NCBI RefSeq assembly: GCF_945859685.1
Contig: NC_079147.1
Coordinates: 184,371,174-184,435,173 of the forward strand
DNA from: Eupeodes corollae
Lineage: Eukaryota > Arthropoda > Insecta > Diptera > Syrphidae
Length of the DNA: 64,000 bases
Reading direction: 5' to 3'
The notes under the pieces were generated by a model, which saw only the letters and a program-made list of their open reading frames with translations, made no database searches and was not told where the DNA came from. Shown one piece after another: positions 1 through 11,883 of this stretch (positions within the stretch are counted from its first letter, which is position 1; the number at the start of each line of letters is the position of its first letter). The position numbers and the translations under genes were made by a program.

Positions 1-930
1 ATGCTCAAAAAACCCCAACAATAAAAAAAAACAGTTTTCACATCACTTTATCATACTTCTACTCATTTAAAATGTAATTTAGGGTCTTCCTCACTCTCTT
101 CATTTTTTAAATATTACTTGGGATTGTGACGAAATGATGAGGTATACAAAATTTAACCCGTTTAAAAGTGTAGACAGTATTTGAAGTCTACATTTCACGT
201 TATTTGACAATATAATATGGACATATGAGTAAACTGTCACACATTGACATTTAGACACTTGTTTGCGATCATATTTCATTTCATATTTGTCAAGCTTTCG
301 ATTCGCTTTTATATATAGTAGGGGTCTCATCCTAGTTCCCACTATCAGAATGCCACTTAACAACTTATTTTAAACATTTACCAACTTGTCATGTCTGTTG
401 CAACTAAAATTTAGACATTGGAAAATTGCACTAGTAATTATGGTCCAGTCAACTCGAACCTACTATATATGTATGTTGTACAGTATATGTCATCTAATTG
501 CTGTCAAAAAATAAAAAAAATATGTCTACAAAAACTAAACTATATGAAATATACACTATGACAATTTTGCGTTCAATTAGTTACCACCTTAGCATAAATA
601 ATCAACTTTACTACAACCTGTATATATTTGTACGCTACGCATAAATCCACTTAAAATAAAACTCATAAAGTCAGCAAATTTACTTCTCCAAAACTGGACC
701 AGAACTTCAATGCATTTTAATTGGATTTTCTATACGATTTTTCCACTTATTATTATGCAATTATTTTGTACGTTACTTTTTGCAATCATTTTAGATATGT
801 CTACATATATGAAGCTACACAGCTACTGTCAGGTAAGTAAATAAAGTAGCAGTTCTTCTTACTAGGTCAGGTATAAAATTCGCAACGCTGCTGATCGAAT
901 TGATTATTTATACAATTTCTTACAGTATGT
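1..930. other. AT-rich stretch without recognisable gene
   Basis: I see only AT-rich sequence with short open frames lacking codon bias, splice structure or recognisable motifs. No repeat family shared with the rest of the window was noticed. Confidence 0.5.
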
Positions 931-939
931 TGTGTTAAA

Positions 940-1210
940 TAGATTTGATATAGCGGGTGTTTTTTTTATCGGAGGTGGTCTTTTTGACAGCTGTCACTTA
1001 TTTATTACTAAGTTATTCTTGGACAACGCTTGCAAATCGACCAAAATTATTAAGAAAATAATGGTTCGGTTACATATAGCCAACGAAACAGCACATTATC
1101 TCGCGTCTTTGTGGCTTCCAAGTCGCATGTCTACGTAGGTAAGAATGAGACGAGTGACGTCTTAGAAGAAAATATTCGGCGAGTTATTGGTGACACACGT
1201 ACGTTTTAAA
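940..1210 (+). mobile_element. Tc1/mariner-type DNA transposon remnant (short, non-coding)
   Basis: The stretch opens with GCGGGTGTTTTTTTTATCGG, resembling the GGGTGTTTTTTT-type ends of Tc1/mariner-like elements in insects. After a gap it contains a frame reading like the last part of such a transposase (ENIRRVIGDTR near 1171-1203). No catalytic motif survives and no second terminal repeat was found, so this is an internally deleted relic. The family assignment is from memory of the terminal sequence and is tentative. Confidence 0.4.
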
Positions 1211-2360
1211 TAGAATTATATGCGTTTTATTTCCTCTTCAAAATTACAAGTCTTAAAAAAACACCCTTTGCTAGATAGCTATGTCCATATACGGAAAATT
1301 AGTTCGAATCAACACTTTTGTTTCTCTACTTCTAATGTAGAAATTGTGGAAGTAAATTGGCTGCCAACATTCCCCAAACTCCCAAAAACTTCTGTGTTTT
1401 CTCAACAGGAGGCTTCAAAGTTAAAGATTGCGTGTAAAAACTGTTTATTTTTTGGAACTTAGAAGTGTCAATAAATGTTTACTTAACTGTGTTATGCCTA
1501 TGATTTTCATTCACCTGATGATGGTGTGAACTAGGTTGGCAACTGGCAGCGGCCGATTTGGGTACTTTATGACTGAGAAACATCATGAGTGAGTCTATGT
1601 TATAGCTGCAGGCTTTTTTCATAGGTACCTAACTTATCGAGATGTGTGTGCTTAACGATCGCCGCCCGGCTCGGCAGCGATGGCGTGCAAAAAACCATAG
1701 TTCCACTATTTGAAAGAGTTCCATTGCGATCTTTTGTTGTCAATAATAATTGAATAAGAATCGATGTAGCCATAACTTATATGGTGGTAAATGGGGGATA
1801 TTAATACGAAGAAATTCAAAAACCGGGAGAAACCATAAAAAACCACCTTGAAGCTATTTGTCACTTCGTAAAGAGTTTGATTATACATATACATTTTTGT
1901 TTCAAGTATATATGAAATGGACATGATTGCCCTAGGGATTTGACTTTTTATATGCATATAAAAATAGAGCAGTAGCAACTTCTATATGATGTCATTCAAT
2001 GAAAAATGATTTATGAAAATATAAAGTTAAGCCGCAACTAACTTGATTGGCCTTGGCTTGTTAAGAAATCTTAACAACAGAAATAATCTATATATATATT
2101 CTTTATATATTTTTTAATTATCCGATTTTCTGTATTTGAAATAAAATTATATGGATTTCAACAAGTCAAACTGTTTATAAAATAAATATATTATAGACAT
2201 TTTTTCAAAAACTTTTACTGAAAGTTTAAACCGTCTGATTGATAGACGTTTGTCTCACTTCCTTACCTCTTTTCAATCATCAAATAGAAATGAGATAAAA
2301 TGATGAAACGTAACAAATTAGTAGCTTGTTGCTATTTTCGTCGTTAAGTAGGCAAAGTAA
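1211..2360. other. Intergenic stretch with a small GC-richer patch
   Basis: Mostly AT-rich sequence. A GC-richer patch lies around 1535-1690 (GGCAACTGGCAGCGGCC and CGCCGCCCGGCTCGGCAGCG) and is unlike its surroundings. It may be an old insertion or a regulatory or UTR fragment. No coding frame is supported. Confidence 0.4.
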
Positions 2361-2364
2361 GTCA

Positions 2365-3058
2365 CCAACATTCATGGCTCAAGTTTTCGAAAAACTGCTA
2401 CTGAAAAGTCTCAGAAAAATAATAGAAGAAAAAAGATACATTTCGAAGAATCAGTTTGGATTTCAAAATAAACATTTCAAGGACATCGAACAACGGATGT
2501 AATGGAAATGGCACTCGAAGTAAAACAAGCATTATCGCCTGTATATTGTATTTGTAGATGTTTCTCAAGACTTTGGTTTGGCACTTGGAACTGAACTCTC
2601 CCAGGCAGAACTACAAAATATTGAGATCTTATATATAAAACCAACCGATTCTTTAAATTACGGTACACCAAAATTACTCGGAACTACAAAAAATAGAAGA
2701 AGGAATTGTCAAGTGGACACCAATACTATCATGGAGACCTTTGCCGATAACACTGCAATATTGGCGCAAGACAGATCAATTCCAAGGCTACAGAAGAATT
2801 ACAAAATGTTTGGGAAAAAAATGAAGCATCAAACTAAACAAAGCCGACATAATGTTCCGATTCTATAAACAGTACGGTGGTTCCTCTCTCCTATACTGCC
2901 AAATACTCTGGATGCACAGCTTAAACGAAAAGAGCACATCAAAAAGTAAAGAGAAGAGCTATGAAGAAGAATGTACTGGCTAATATGAAATAACTCTGAC
3001 TAAATGGAAATAACTCAGTATTGAAATCTGTTTGGACTCATTCGGCCTTTTAAAAATT
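2365..3058 (+). mobile_element. Jockey-clade LINE relic (reverse transcriptase fragment)
   Basis: Conceptual translation shows a decayed non-LTR reverse transcriptase. A segment like MAQVFEKLLLKSLRKIIEEK is followed by NQFGFQNKH and a degenerate 'FVDVSQDFG' (the motif-A region, usually F-D-V-AFD). Near the end LDAQLKRKEHIKK corresponds to the thumb region of jockey elements. Stops and frameshifts occur throughout and an internal part is missing. The same family recurs at 28130-29150 (+) and 19870-20300 (-). The 3' end abuts the SINE starting near 3088. Not functional. Confidence 0.75.
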
Positions 3059-3087
3059 TTCAGCTCTTAATAAATAAACAAATAAAT

Positions 3088-3332
3088 TCGTTGATAACTA
3101 GGACCTAGTGACTTACAAGGCTCAACCATAGGTATGTGCGAGTAATGTTTTCAGGGATGGAGGGGACCTACAGTTTTAAGCCGAATCCAAACGGTTTATT
3201 TGAGAAATTTGTCTATTCCTCGCAAGAGGCAGTACCCGTGAAAAACACTTTAGATGGCACAGCAGGGATTGAACCCAAGGCCTCTGGCGTGGACAGTCCA
3301 ACGCACTTACCATCATGCCACGGGTACAGCTC
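3088..3332 (-). mobile_element. tRNA-derived SINE, copy 1 (longest copy)
   Basis: On the minus strand the right end has an RNA polymerase III-type promoter. A box-A-like TGGCATGATGG (3310-3320) and a box-B-like GGGTTCAATCCC (3265-3276) are spaced as in a tRNA gene. The body carries segments found in three other copies: the 'cctagtgacttacaa.ctcaacca' block near 3107 matches 32154 and, reversed, about 7390, while the tRNA-like head matches 36375-36432. The 3' end on the minus strand is at the left. The head lacks a foldable cloverleaf and sits on a repeated body, so it is a SINE and not a tRNA gene. Confidence 0.75.
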
Positions 3333-3436
3333 TTAGAAAACAAAAATTTCAGTTTTAAGAATTTTTTATGAAATATATTTGATTCAGCGTTTTACTCAGA
3401 ACTATCTGAATACTCAGAGACCGTCCTTTTGAACAA

Positions 3437-4440
3437 AGTCACGGCCTTCCTCTACGTTGATGTCCATTCGATCTACAAGACGAAGCCACACTCTTTTCCT
3501 TCTTTGAAAGGGTCCAGGCCTCAGTTAAGTGGATTAATAGAGGTGCCTTCGTAGACAAAGTCCTCAACTACCTCAAAGCTATAGCTGTCCATGGTGATGT
3601 TTTGTTCAAGACGTCGTCGTTCAATGTCCTTTTTTGATGACAGCATATATTTGGTCTTGCCTCATTAACCAATTTCTTTCCAAAACGATGTTGAAGAAGT
3701 CGCATGACAGTGCATTGACTCGTCTAAAACCTAACATCTCACCGATGCATTTGATGTCAAAAATGAATCGGTGAGATCTTTTCCGACCTTGATAGAGCAG
3801 CGTGCATTCTCCATCGTCATTTTGCACAAACGGATAAGTAAGACAGGGATGTCAAAACTAGACTTTGCTCTTTAGGGCTCTTTCATATAGATGCTGTCAT
3901 ACGCAGCTTTAAAATCGATAAAGAGATGGTGGGTATAGGTTTGACGTTTCTTGGTTTTTTCCAAGATCTGCGTAATGCGAAATATTTGGTCAATGGTGGA
4001 CATTCCTGCTCTATAGCCACACTGATAAGGCTTCCAACTTTTAATAATACGAGAGAAAGGATCTTAAATGAAAAGTTCAGGAGACTGATGCCATTGTAGT
4101 TGGCGTACTTTAAAGTTTCTCCTTTCTTGTGTATTGGGCAAACTATGCTGATATTCCACTCATCAGGCATGCTTTCTTTCGACCATATTTTGCAGATGAG
4201 TTGGTGTATGCTCCGAACCAAGTTTGCGTGCTGCTTTGAATAATTCGGCAGTAATGCCGTCAGCTAACTTCACTTCGTCGAGGTTGGGTAAGTAAAATTG
4301 GTGATCTGAGTCGGTTGAGTTGTTTTATTTCCCTTACAGCGAATTCGATTCGTAATCGCCGTTATATAATTTTTAGAAGTGGTCTTTCCATATTCTGAAC
4401 TGCGGTTCTACTACTATGTTCCCCTTATCTTCCTTACAGC
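3437..4440 (-). mobile_element. RTE-like LINE relic (ORF2 fragment), minus strand
   Basis: Read on the minus strand, this matches the reverse transcriptase of the nearly intact element at 44848-48340. The segments HQLICKIWSKESMPDEWN and SIVCPIHKKGETL (near 4140-4210), NALSCDFFNIVLE (near 3685-3725) and a block equivalent to the region after the catalytic YADD are recognisable. There are several frameshifts and deletions, including loss of most sequence between the thumb and the C-terminal HVERMD segment near 3457. The left end lacks the TAAG tail. At the right it meets the inverted-repeat element starting near 4440. Ancient and inactive. Confidence 0.85.
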
Positions 4441-5279
4441 TTTCGGTACCCGAGTAAAAATGTTGGCCCTATTCTGATGCTCAAAAGGATCGTTTCTCCT
4501 CATTTTCTCTAACGAGAAAATCGTCCTCATTTCATATTACATGAATCTTTAGGATTCTTTCCGTTTTTCTACGCATATTTTGTGGACCTGATTTCGTCCT
4601 AAATGAAGGTTTATCAACATAGAAAAAAAAAATATTGCCCTTCTTTCAAACTTAATAAGCCTACCTGGTCGTATACCTGTTCTCAAAAAAAAGAAGATGG
4701 CAATGGCGATAATAACCGTGACATAAACAAAGATGGTCACAATGACGACGACAATGATGATAACGGCGACGAAGAAAACAATTTCGACGAAGAAAATTAA
4801 GATTAAGAACCAATATTTTTACTGTTTGTATTACTTTAAAAATTAATCACTAATGTTATTAAAAACTTCTTTACTTATTGAATAAACAAATAATAAAATT
4901 GAAATATAAATTGTATTAGCTTCCTAATAAAAAAAATGAAAGAGAGTGAGACAGAAAGAGCAAAAGCAACTAGGAAAGAAAAAGAGAAAGATAGAGAAAA
5001 GAAATATAGTGAGAGAGAGTATAATAAAGTGGTATTAGAGAAAGAGAAAAAAATAGAGAGAGAATTGAACAAAAAAAAAGTAATGGTCAAGATGGAAAAG
5101 GTTCATTTGAGGCTTTTTGCTGTCGTCTTCATTTGAACCTATACATCGTATTTTGTCCAATTCAAATGAGGAGCAACATTTTAACAGTAAGTGATCCTCA
5201 TTTCAATCTCTTTGAACCTCAGAGAACCTGAATTTTGAGGACGAAAATAAAGCCAACATTTCGATTCGGGTACCGATAG
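4440..5279. mobile_element. Terminal-inverted-repeat element (MITE-like), about 840 bp
   Basis: The two ends are inverted copies. The left end begins TTTCGGTACCCGAGTAAAAA and continues TGTTGGCCCTATT. The right end, read in reverse, begins TATCGGTACCCGAATCGAAA and continues TGTTGGCTTTATT. Similarity runs about 50 bp at roughly 75% identity by eye. Sub-terminal CCTCATTT motifs occur in both orientations. The interior holds an acidic-coding GAT/GAC-rich tract (4690-4795) and a purine GAGA-rich tract (4936-5080), but no transposase. No clear target-site duplication is visible. Probably a non-autonomous DNA transposon inserted beside the RTE relic. Confidence 0.55.
4936..5080 (+). repeat. Purine-rich GAGA/GAAA low-complexity tract
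   Basis: An almost pure run of A and G with GAGAGA and AAAGAGAAAG motifs, inside the inverted-repeat element. It gives spurious Lys/Glu-rich or Ser/Phe-rich frames on the two strands. GAGA tracts can bind GAGA factor in flies, but no function is shown here. Confidence 0.6.
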
Positions 5280-6270
5280 ATGGAAAAACTAAAAAGGAAC
5301 ATGTCAAATATGTCATGTATGTTTAAAGAGTGATTTTGATTAAAATTTTTCTTTCAAGTTTCTCCAATTCCATTTTTGTGAAATTGTTTGTCATTTTTTT
5401 TTAAATTTTTTAAAAGGTTTTCCACTTTTGGTTATCAGTGTATTATTTGTCTGACTTTCTGTCCTATAGAGACTTTTGATTTTGACGTTTTGATACTTAA
5501 AATCCTACCTCAGGTAGGAACAAGGCACAGGCAGAGAAGCCTGTCTATAGATCAAGCTCTATGTCAAATATGACTATCAAAAAGCATTCACTGATTGTCA
5601 GCTTTTAAAAAGATACTCTTTTTCGGTTCAGGTCAAAGATGTTCTGCATTTTAGTTAATTATACATTATAGCAGGTAAAATGATAAAAAATATCAGGCTT
5701 AAGAAGCCTTACAGAAAAAACATAATAGTTTCTAAGGTTAATGCCAATTTTAAGAACTCTTAACGATAAAATTGTTTTAAAGTTTGTTGCAGAGTTTTAA
5801 CAACTTAGTGAAATTCAAAGGCTAATGCCTATTTTACACCTCAAGAATTCTTTCGCATAAACATTTATCATATTTCTAAAACCATCATCACACCTTTCAA
5901 TACTTCAATCATCACTTCAGATATGAAACCATGTTGGACAATGGACTTAAGTTTATTGTTATGTCATGGTGCTTTGGTAAAACGCAAAAGTAGGTTAAAC
6001 ACCCATAAGTCGTTGGCATAAATTTTAATTGATACTGACACTTTTTATAACAGACCCATTTTTGTATAACTTTGATGGTCATTGTACACAACAACAAAAA
6101 TAAATTACTTACACAAATGTATCTAAAAATATGCTTATTTTGTGTAATAAATTTAAGAATTTGTCAAATTGCTGAATAATAAATTATCGGTCTTAGCTCT
6201 TTCTACTGCAGGTATATTATATGCCTCTTCTAGGACCATACATAAAATGTGTTATTTTTATTTATTTTTA
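5280..6270. other. Intergenic AT-rich stretch with twin hairpins
   Basis: No gene is supported. Two adjacent perfect hairpins occur at 5504-5518 (arms CCTACC/GGTAGG, loop 3) and 5527-5544 (arms ACAGGC/GCCTGT, loop 6). The rest is AT-rich. Confidence 0.45.
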
Positions 6271-6429
6271 ATTTATTAACTTCCAACATGAAATTCACAA
6301 TCTGTATAGATGTATATGTTTTGTTCGTATATGTATAAAAACAGCCTCAATACAATCTCTTCATACAATGTTGTCAATAGGAGTACATATATAAATATGT
6401 AGGTACGAGTAAGGTATCTTGTATATGAA

Positions 6430-6640
6430 GTTGGAATGGTATGTAATAACGGCCGGAGGCAGCCAGCGGCCGAGCGGCTCTCGTCGACGACGACGAAAAC
6501 AACCAAGAACCCATCCACATGATGTTTATAATGAAAAGAGTCAACTTCTCCAATCTTCTCATCGTTCGAGCGCACTTCGGCCGCAGCGCGCGGTGGTTCG
6601 GATATTCTCTGAAGATTTCTTCGAGATTGAGTGAAACGAA
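6430..6640. promoter_or_regulatory. GC-rich island with CGA repeats, possible promoter or 5' UTR
   Basis: A sharply GC-richer island (GGCAGCCAGCGGCCGAGCGG, then CGTCGACGACGACG, later CGGCCGCAGCGCGCGG) in AT-rich flanks. Overlapping open frames exist on both strands (71 residues plus, 128 residues minus), but neither resembles a known protein and both are likely by-products of base composition. Such islands in fly genomes are often promoter-proximal. The assignment is inference. Confidence 0.3.
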
Positions 6641-7099
6641 TTAAATTTGTTAAACTATGCAAATTTCCATTAATGAACCAGTTCCATTGGCGTTGGTGAT
6701 ATTTACACTCTAAGTCTTCCGATTACCAATTATATTTTGGCGTTTTTGAACTAAGTGACAAGTGATTCATTTCTATCATTTATTTTTGTAGTAAAGTTTT
6801 TTTATATTGAGCATTGATATTGTCTTATTCCAAAAAGTACACACTTTTATACAATTGTATGCTTAATCATTAGATCTGGAGTGTTACTTCACGAAAAGTA
6901 TTTAAATTCATTAAACACAAAAAAAAAAAAAACATACACAGCATACAAGTCATTCGCACAAATTAACCTACTTTAAGGTATAGAAGGCACTTTTCAACTT
7001 TTCTTTCGCTTTTAATTGATCTTTAGATTATTTGCATCCTAACTGTAATACGAATATGTATATGTTATGGTCTTATGGACGTCAATGTGTAAAATGTTA

Positions 7100-7885
7100 A
7101 TATGTGTTGATTTTTAAATTCCTTTAAAATATGCCAGAGACATTGTTTTGAATTCTTAAACAAAGATAGAAAAGAAAGGAATTCCACCACATTCGTGTAG
7201 TACGGCCAAAGAAGGAATACATGTACCTTACAGTGGGGCCAAAGTTTTGAATTAAGGGTGAGCTGAGGACCATTCCCAGAAACGTAAGTATAACGGTTAA
7301 ACTGTTAAATGGAAGGTATTGTAGAATACTGTAGGCCCCCTTCATCCCAGACACGAGCCGCACAACAGAATTGGTTGATAGTTGTAAGTCACTGAGCCTT
7401 AACTATCAATGGATTTGTTGCCCACCTAATTTATTTTAAGAGCCACTCATATTTGCAAGGGGATGAATTCCGCTTTAATTATGAAAGACAGCATTAATTT
7501 TTCAAAGTACATTGCACAATACTGTTTAGGCCGAAATTTAAAGAGCTTATCATATTTTATCGTTTCACATGCGAAGAGGAGGAACGTGAGTTTGAAAAAG
7601 AATATGAAAAGTTTGGAGTATACCATTTTCAGGAAAGCAATTTTTTTGGATTTGAAGTTGCAGGAGAGAGACATAAAAATAAAAAAAAAAGTGTCGGAGA
7701 CAAAACAAAGTTCTGCGGCACACCAGCATTTCTCTCATGGTTTTCAGAATGGTCCGAAAGTTAATTCAAAATTGAACACAGAAGAGATTTATCTAAAAAA
7801 AAACGCATTTTCGATAAGAGAGCATGATGCCGAACCCTTAAAAAAATGTGTAAAAAATTGTTTCACTTTTCGTTAAGATAAAACA
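7100..7885 (-). mobile_element. LINE-D non-LTR retrotransposon relic, copy 1
   Basis: On the minus strand the C-terminal segment YSFFGRTTRMWWNS (near 7190-7225) is the 'SFFSRTxRMWN.LP' tail motif shared with LINE-D copies at 23705-25135 and 59140-60190. Upstream, from about 7450 to 7880, decayed RT sequence parallels the D copy at 24200-24470. A SINE fragment (7325-7432) lies inside it. Many stops and frameshifts; not functional. Confidence 0.65.
7325..7432 (+). mobile_element. tRNA-derived SINE, copy 2 (5'-truncated)
   Basis: Read in reverse, 7432 to 7325 aligns with the plus-strand sequence of SINE copy 3 (32121-32210): a GGTGGGCAACA block, then GTGACTTACAACTATCAACC, then a GGGGGCCTACAGT block that also occurs in copy 1. 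The tRNA-like head is absent. The copy lies inside LINE-D copy 1. Confidence 0.6.
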
Positions 7886-7899
7886 TAACATCACCAATT

Positions 7900-9335
7900 A
7901 CCTTATTGGTGCTAAGGCTGTACTGCCTCCGATCTTTCAGGTATTTGTCATGGGTTTTTACGCGACAGAGTATTTGCTGTGATATACAATAATCAAATAC
8001 ACTGCCGATTTGTTTTTAAGTAAAAGTTATCGTCTGGCATTTTTAAGAGTTGAGGGTAAGGCTATTTTTGCCACACCAAAATGAGAAACTTTCAATGTCG
8101 GCTTGTAAAAGGATACGATCTTGGGTGGATTTTATTATGTTAAAAATGTTCATGTAATCAGCAAAAATAAGAACTCTACTTGAGCGTAGATATGACGATA
8201 TATCGTTAATAGACAGGATGAATAGAAAAGGACCAAGATGGCTTCCCTGGGGAACACCAGATTTAACAACAAAAGGTTCAGAATGACAATTTCTAAATTT
8301 TACCTCATAGGACCTGTTTTCAAGGTATGATTTGATCCAAGCTAAGAAAAATAGTGGAGAACCAGGAGCATTAAGTTTAAATAAAATAATTCCGTGGCTA
8401 AGTTAATCAAAATCTTTAAAAAAGTCAGTGTATACACAGTCAACTTCATAACCTTGTTCTAAAGCGTTTGAATATATGTTTAAGAATGTGAGGAGATTTG
8501 TAAGGGTTGACCTTTTTCTCACAAAATCATGTTGCTGTTAGCAAATGAGATTTTTACTAAAAAATGCTACACTTTTACAAACAACTTGTTCAAACAATTT
8601 AGGAATTCAAGAAAGCTTTGCAATGGGCCTGTAGTTTGTTATATCCACAATGTTACCTTTCTTGAAATGTGTTAGTAGTGTTAGAAATGGCTTCTTCCAT
8701 ACACTGGGAAATTTGCCTCTTATTAGAGAAAGTTTGAATAAGAATGTAAGGAGTTCAACTAAAGCATTACTACACTCTTTAAATACAATCGGGGGTATAC
8801 CATCGGGACCGGCTGAGCAGTCATCATTCAACGCGGATAAAAGATCAAGGACCGTACTCTGTAGAATAGGGATACTAGTTTGCAAAAAGGTTCGAAGATT
8901 ATGAAAGTATACTTCATCAACTTCTTCAGGGCTATTTACAAATGATTCACGGAAATTTGTTGCGAAAGCGTTACAGATATCAACAGTTGTGTCTAATGAA
9001 AGGTTCTTGTAAGTGAGGTTAACTGGAAAGCCATCTGATTTTTTCTTTAAGTTTACAAGTTTTCAACATTTTTCAGAATTCTCTTTCAAAGAGGTGCCCA
9101 TATCAGTAAAGTAAATAGCATATAACAAATTAAAAAGAGACTTAAATTCGTTAAAAAGTTTAACATACAAAGAGAAGTTGATTATGGATACAGAGTTTTG
9201 AGAAAAGTTTTCCATGCCTTTCTTTTGTTACGCAGTAAACGCAATTATTTCGTGTACCAAGGGTGACTAAAGTTTGTGTTTCTTGATTTCTTTAAAGGTA
9301 CATTTTTTTCTAAACAATTATTAAGGTGTTGTGTG
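7900..9335 (-). mobile_element. CR1/jockey-like LINE relic (LINE-C type), RT domain
   Basis: On the minus strand a long stretch reads as non-LTR reverse transcriptase. A pre-RT segment (near 8900-9080) is followed by DDCSAGPDGIPPIVFKECSN (8780-8840), NYRPIAKLS (8607-8635), and later a PQGSHLGPFLFILSIND motif (near 8210-8260) with a degenerate FADYMNI box in place of F/YADD. The order is correct for an RT, but stops and frameshifts interrupt it. A C-terminal segment like WCGKNSLTLN follows near 8080. It is inactive. Confidence 0.75.
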
Positions 9336-9339
9336 TGTG

Positions 9340-11030
9340 GTGTTGATATTTAGCAATATTAGTAATTCCTGATCTGGATCTAAAAAAGAGTTCTAATAGC
9401 TTCAGAAGATAACAAATTTTATACTTATAAACCATGCGAAAAACACACATATTAATTATATTCTCACAATGTTTGAGGCCATACCACAGAAAGTATTAAA
9501 AATTAAGATAAGAAAGGCTTCTAAAATATATATCTTACCTTCCATCCTATAAAAACCCATGACTAACTCTCTTTTCCACTTCGGTTGACATAGTTTATTC
9601 TAATTGAATGGACGACGCGACGCATGGGTTTTAAGAAGGCTTAAAAGACTCTGCGTGTTACAATGTATTTGAAGAAAACATGTTAAAGGAGACCATTCAC
9701 AATGACTGATGGTTTTATAAGTGATGCTATATAAGCCTTAGGTGGGTGGAATTAATTAAGACCATTCGTTTCATTTAAACACAAGAACAAAAACAAAACA
9801 TCACAAGAAAGTGTCCAATTTCCAAAAGACAACAATCAACATACCAACCCCGGAAACATAAATTATCACCAAGTTGAATTAAGTTGAGAAGAACAAAAAT
9901 TGTTGGCCAATGGATGTGGATGTAGATGGCTTGTGTAGGATGACGACACCGTCAACGACAAATAATTTGGTTCGAAGCGGTACGGAATACCTAACCTTAC
10001 CTACTGGCTTCTGGATGCTTTTTCTTCTTTCTTGAATGAAAATCTATTAAGAAATTTTATTTCAAATATGATAATTTTATTACATTTTTGGGGCCAATAT
10101 TTGTTTAGGTTCGAATATAAATGATTAAATTAGTTAAATTTCTATTTAGGTGTATGTAAAGATAAAAGGGAGAACGAGTATCTTACATTTTTATAATTAG
10201 AATACAACGAAAAGTATCAAACATTTTTAGGTGATTTTGATGATAAGTCAATTTAAGATGATGACTTAATTTAAAGTAGGTATGGAAGGGTCAACAGAGG
10301 GTTATGCTAGATACTTTGTTCTTTTGGTGTTCAAGATGCGATGATGATGTCATCATTAGGTTTAAAATTCGAAATGATTAAAGACTATGAAATATGAGAG
10401 GATTATTGCTATCAATTTGTTGATTATATTTATAATTTTGTGTTTGTGTTTATTTTAAGATTTAAGTTTTCATAGTTTGTATTTATTTAAAGATTTTTTG
10501 TGGTTTTAGACAAATTTCAAAAATTTATGATTTTTTGCTTCCAAAGTATATATCTAACTAAAATGGATGAAATATTTCAGTTAACAAAGTATTAACAACT
10601 GCATCAGCAACTATCCCACTCCTTTAAATAATTCGCACTAAAAGAAGTTTAAAGAACGTAAGACCTTTTGGATATCAGTTCTTAACAACCTACGGAGACT
10701 TATTACGTTTACAAACATTGCAGATCAGATTTTATAAAACAAAATCTACCTACTCTTGTCTGAAGCTGATTAAGTAAGGCGTAGGTTTTGCAACAAGACG
10801 GAAAAATTAAATTTAATAGTGGATGTTTGGTCTAATAAAATCTATTTAATCTTATCTCGAAATCGTTTAATATTATTGAGAGCAATTAGTAATTCAAGAT
10901 ATAGAATATCCTCAAAGTGTTGTTAGTTAAAACACTCTTAATCGGTTTTATAGATATAGATTATTTTGTTTCTTCTTAGTATTTTTAAGCCTTATCTTAT
11001 TCTTATCTTATCTATAATTTTTCGTTTGGG
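9340..11030. other. Intergenic AT-rich stretch
   Basis: No recognisable gene, RNA or repeat family was seen. The stretch is AT-rich with short frames only. Confidence 0.45.
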
Positions 11031-11035
11031 AACGT

Positions 11036-11880
11036 GTAGGTTAGGTTAGGTTGAGGGGCTAGCAGTTGATGTCTTTACCGTCACACTTAGATCAATACAG
11101 ATCCATTGTGATACCCGTGAGTATTGCTACTCAAGCTAATAAGAAAAACCTATTTGTTCAGTTAGTCAATCCATTTAGAGGCTTTGATGAAGTTCAGAAT
11201 ATTAGTACCTGGCGTACTAGAGAGTTCTTCTAAATTCCCGAAGAAATAGTTGCCAAGCAGTTTCTTCCTTTGATGGGAGAGTGCGGGACAGTGACACAGC
11301 AAGGGCGGAGTGTCTTCATGCACCTCCTCGTCACCGCATCCTCTGCATAGATCATCTGAACTGATTCTCATCTTTTTAATATGATAACCTAATAGATTAT
11401 ATCCGGTGAATATCCTTACAAGAGATCGAAGTGATCCCTTGTGTAGCTGCATAATTCTTTCCACTATTTGTTTGCTAAAACAGCGCCAGATCTTTCTTGT
11501 AGTGCCACAGGTTCCACCTTTCATCGGCCTTGATAGTTATTCTTTTTGACAACTTTTTGGCGGTCAACTTGAGAGATTCAGAATAGAAGCCTGCCCCTAT
11601 ACCTGTGTCCATTTTGAGCCATCAGTATAGATAGCTATTGACGTTGAGAATGGGTAAGTTTTGCGGTTGTATAAAACAGCGACTATTTACCAGAATTGGT
11701 AGTCATTGATCAAATCTGTTCTTTTAAACCACTTGAGTTCTTTAGAATGCACCAAGTTGATCTCAGCCGAGTTATTAGGCTGGTAAACAAATTATACTTC
11801 TTCTAAGGTTTTGGTTGGAATCCGACTTGAAAATCAATCTTTCACGCTAAGATTTTGAGATATAACCATTAAGTATTCGA
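11036..11880 (-). mobile_element. LOA-like LINE relic, copy 1 (RNase H and 3' end)
   Basis: On the minus strand the 3' end is the TAACCTAACCTA-type tail at 11036-11055. Upstream of it a cysteine/histidine segment CRGCGDEEVHEDTPPLLCHC (11280-11345) is followed by CPALSHQRKKLLGNYFF, a hallmark of R1/LOA-type elements. Further upstream, near 11590-11640, IYTDGSKM is the RNase H active-site motif. RNase H plus this 3' end fits the LOA clade (I and R1 groups are alternatives). Interrupted by frameshifts. LINE-A is inserted at its right end. Confidence 0.75.
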
Positions 11881-11883
11881 AAC
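11831..11883. repeat. Direct repeat flanking LINE-A, left copy
   Basis: About 53 bp (AAATCAATCTTTCACGCTAA to ...TTCGAAAC) repeated at 14393-14444 with only a few mismatches. It brackets LINE-A copy 1, so it is most simply a target-site duplication, although unusually long for a LINE. Confidence 0.7.

Noticed and set aside
3262..3325. tRNA gene on the minus strand
   Set aside because: Box A and box B are present, but the arms do not pair into a cloverleaf and the sequence is the head of a repeated SINE.
4603..5136. Acidic and Lys/Glu-rich frames as small proteins
   Set aside because: They arise from GAT/GAC and GAGA simple sequence inside an inverted-repeat element.
6276..6662. 128-codon minus-strand frame as a gene
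   Set aside because: No homology, an overlapping frame on the other strand, and dependence on a GC-rich repeat; kept only as a possible regulatory island.
11036..11056. TTAGG-like tandem repeats as telomeric sequence
   Set aside because: Only two to three units, present at the 3' ends of three LOA-like LINE copies, and flies generally lack TTAGG telomeres. They are LINE tails.
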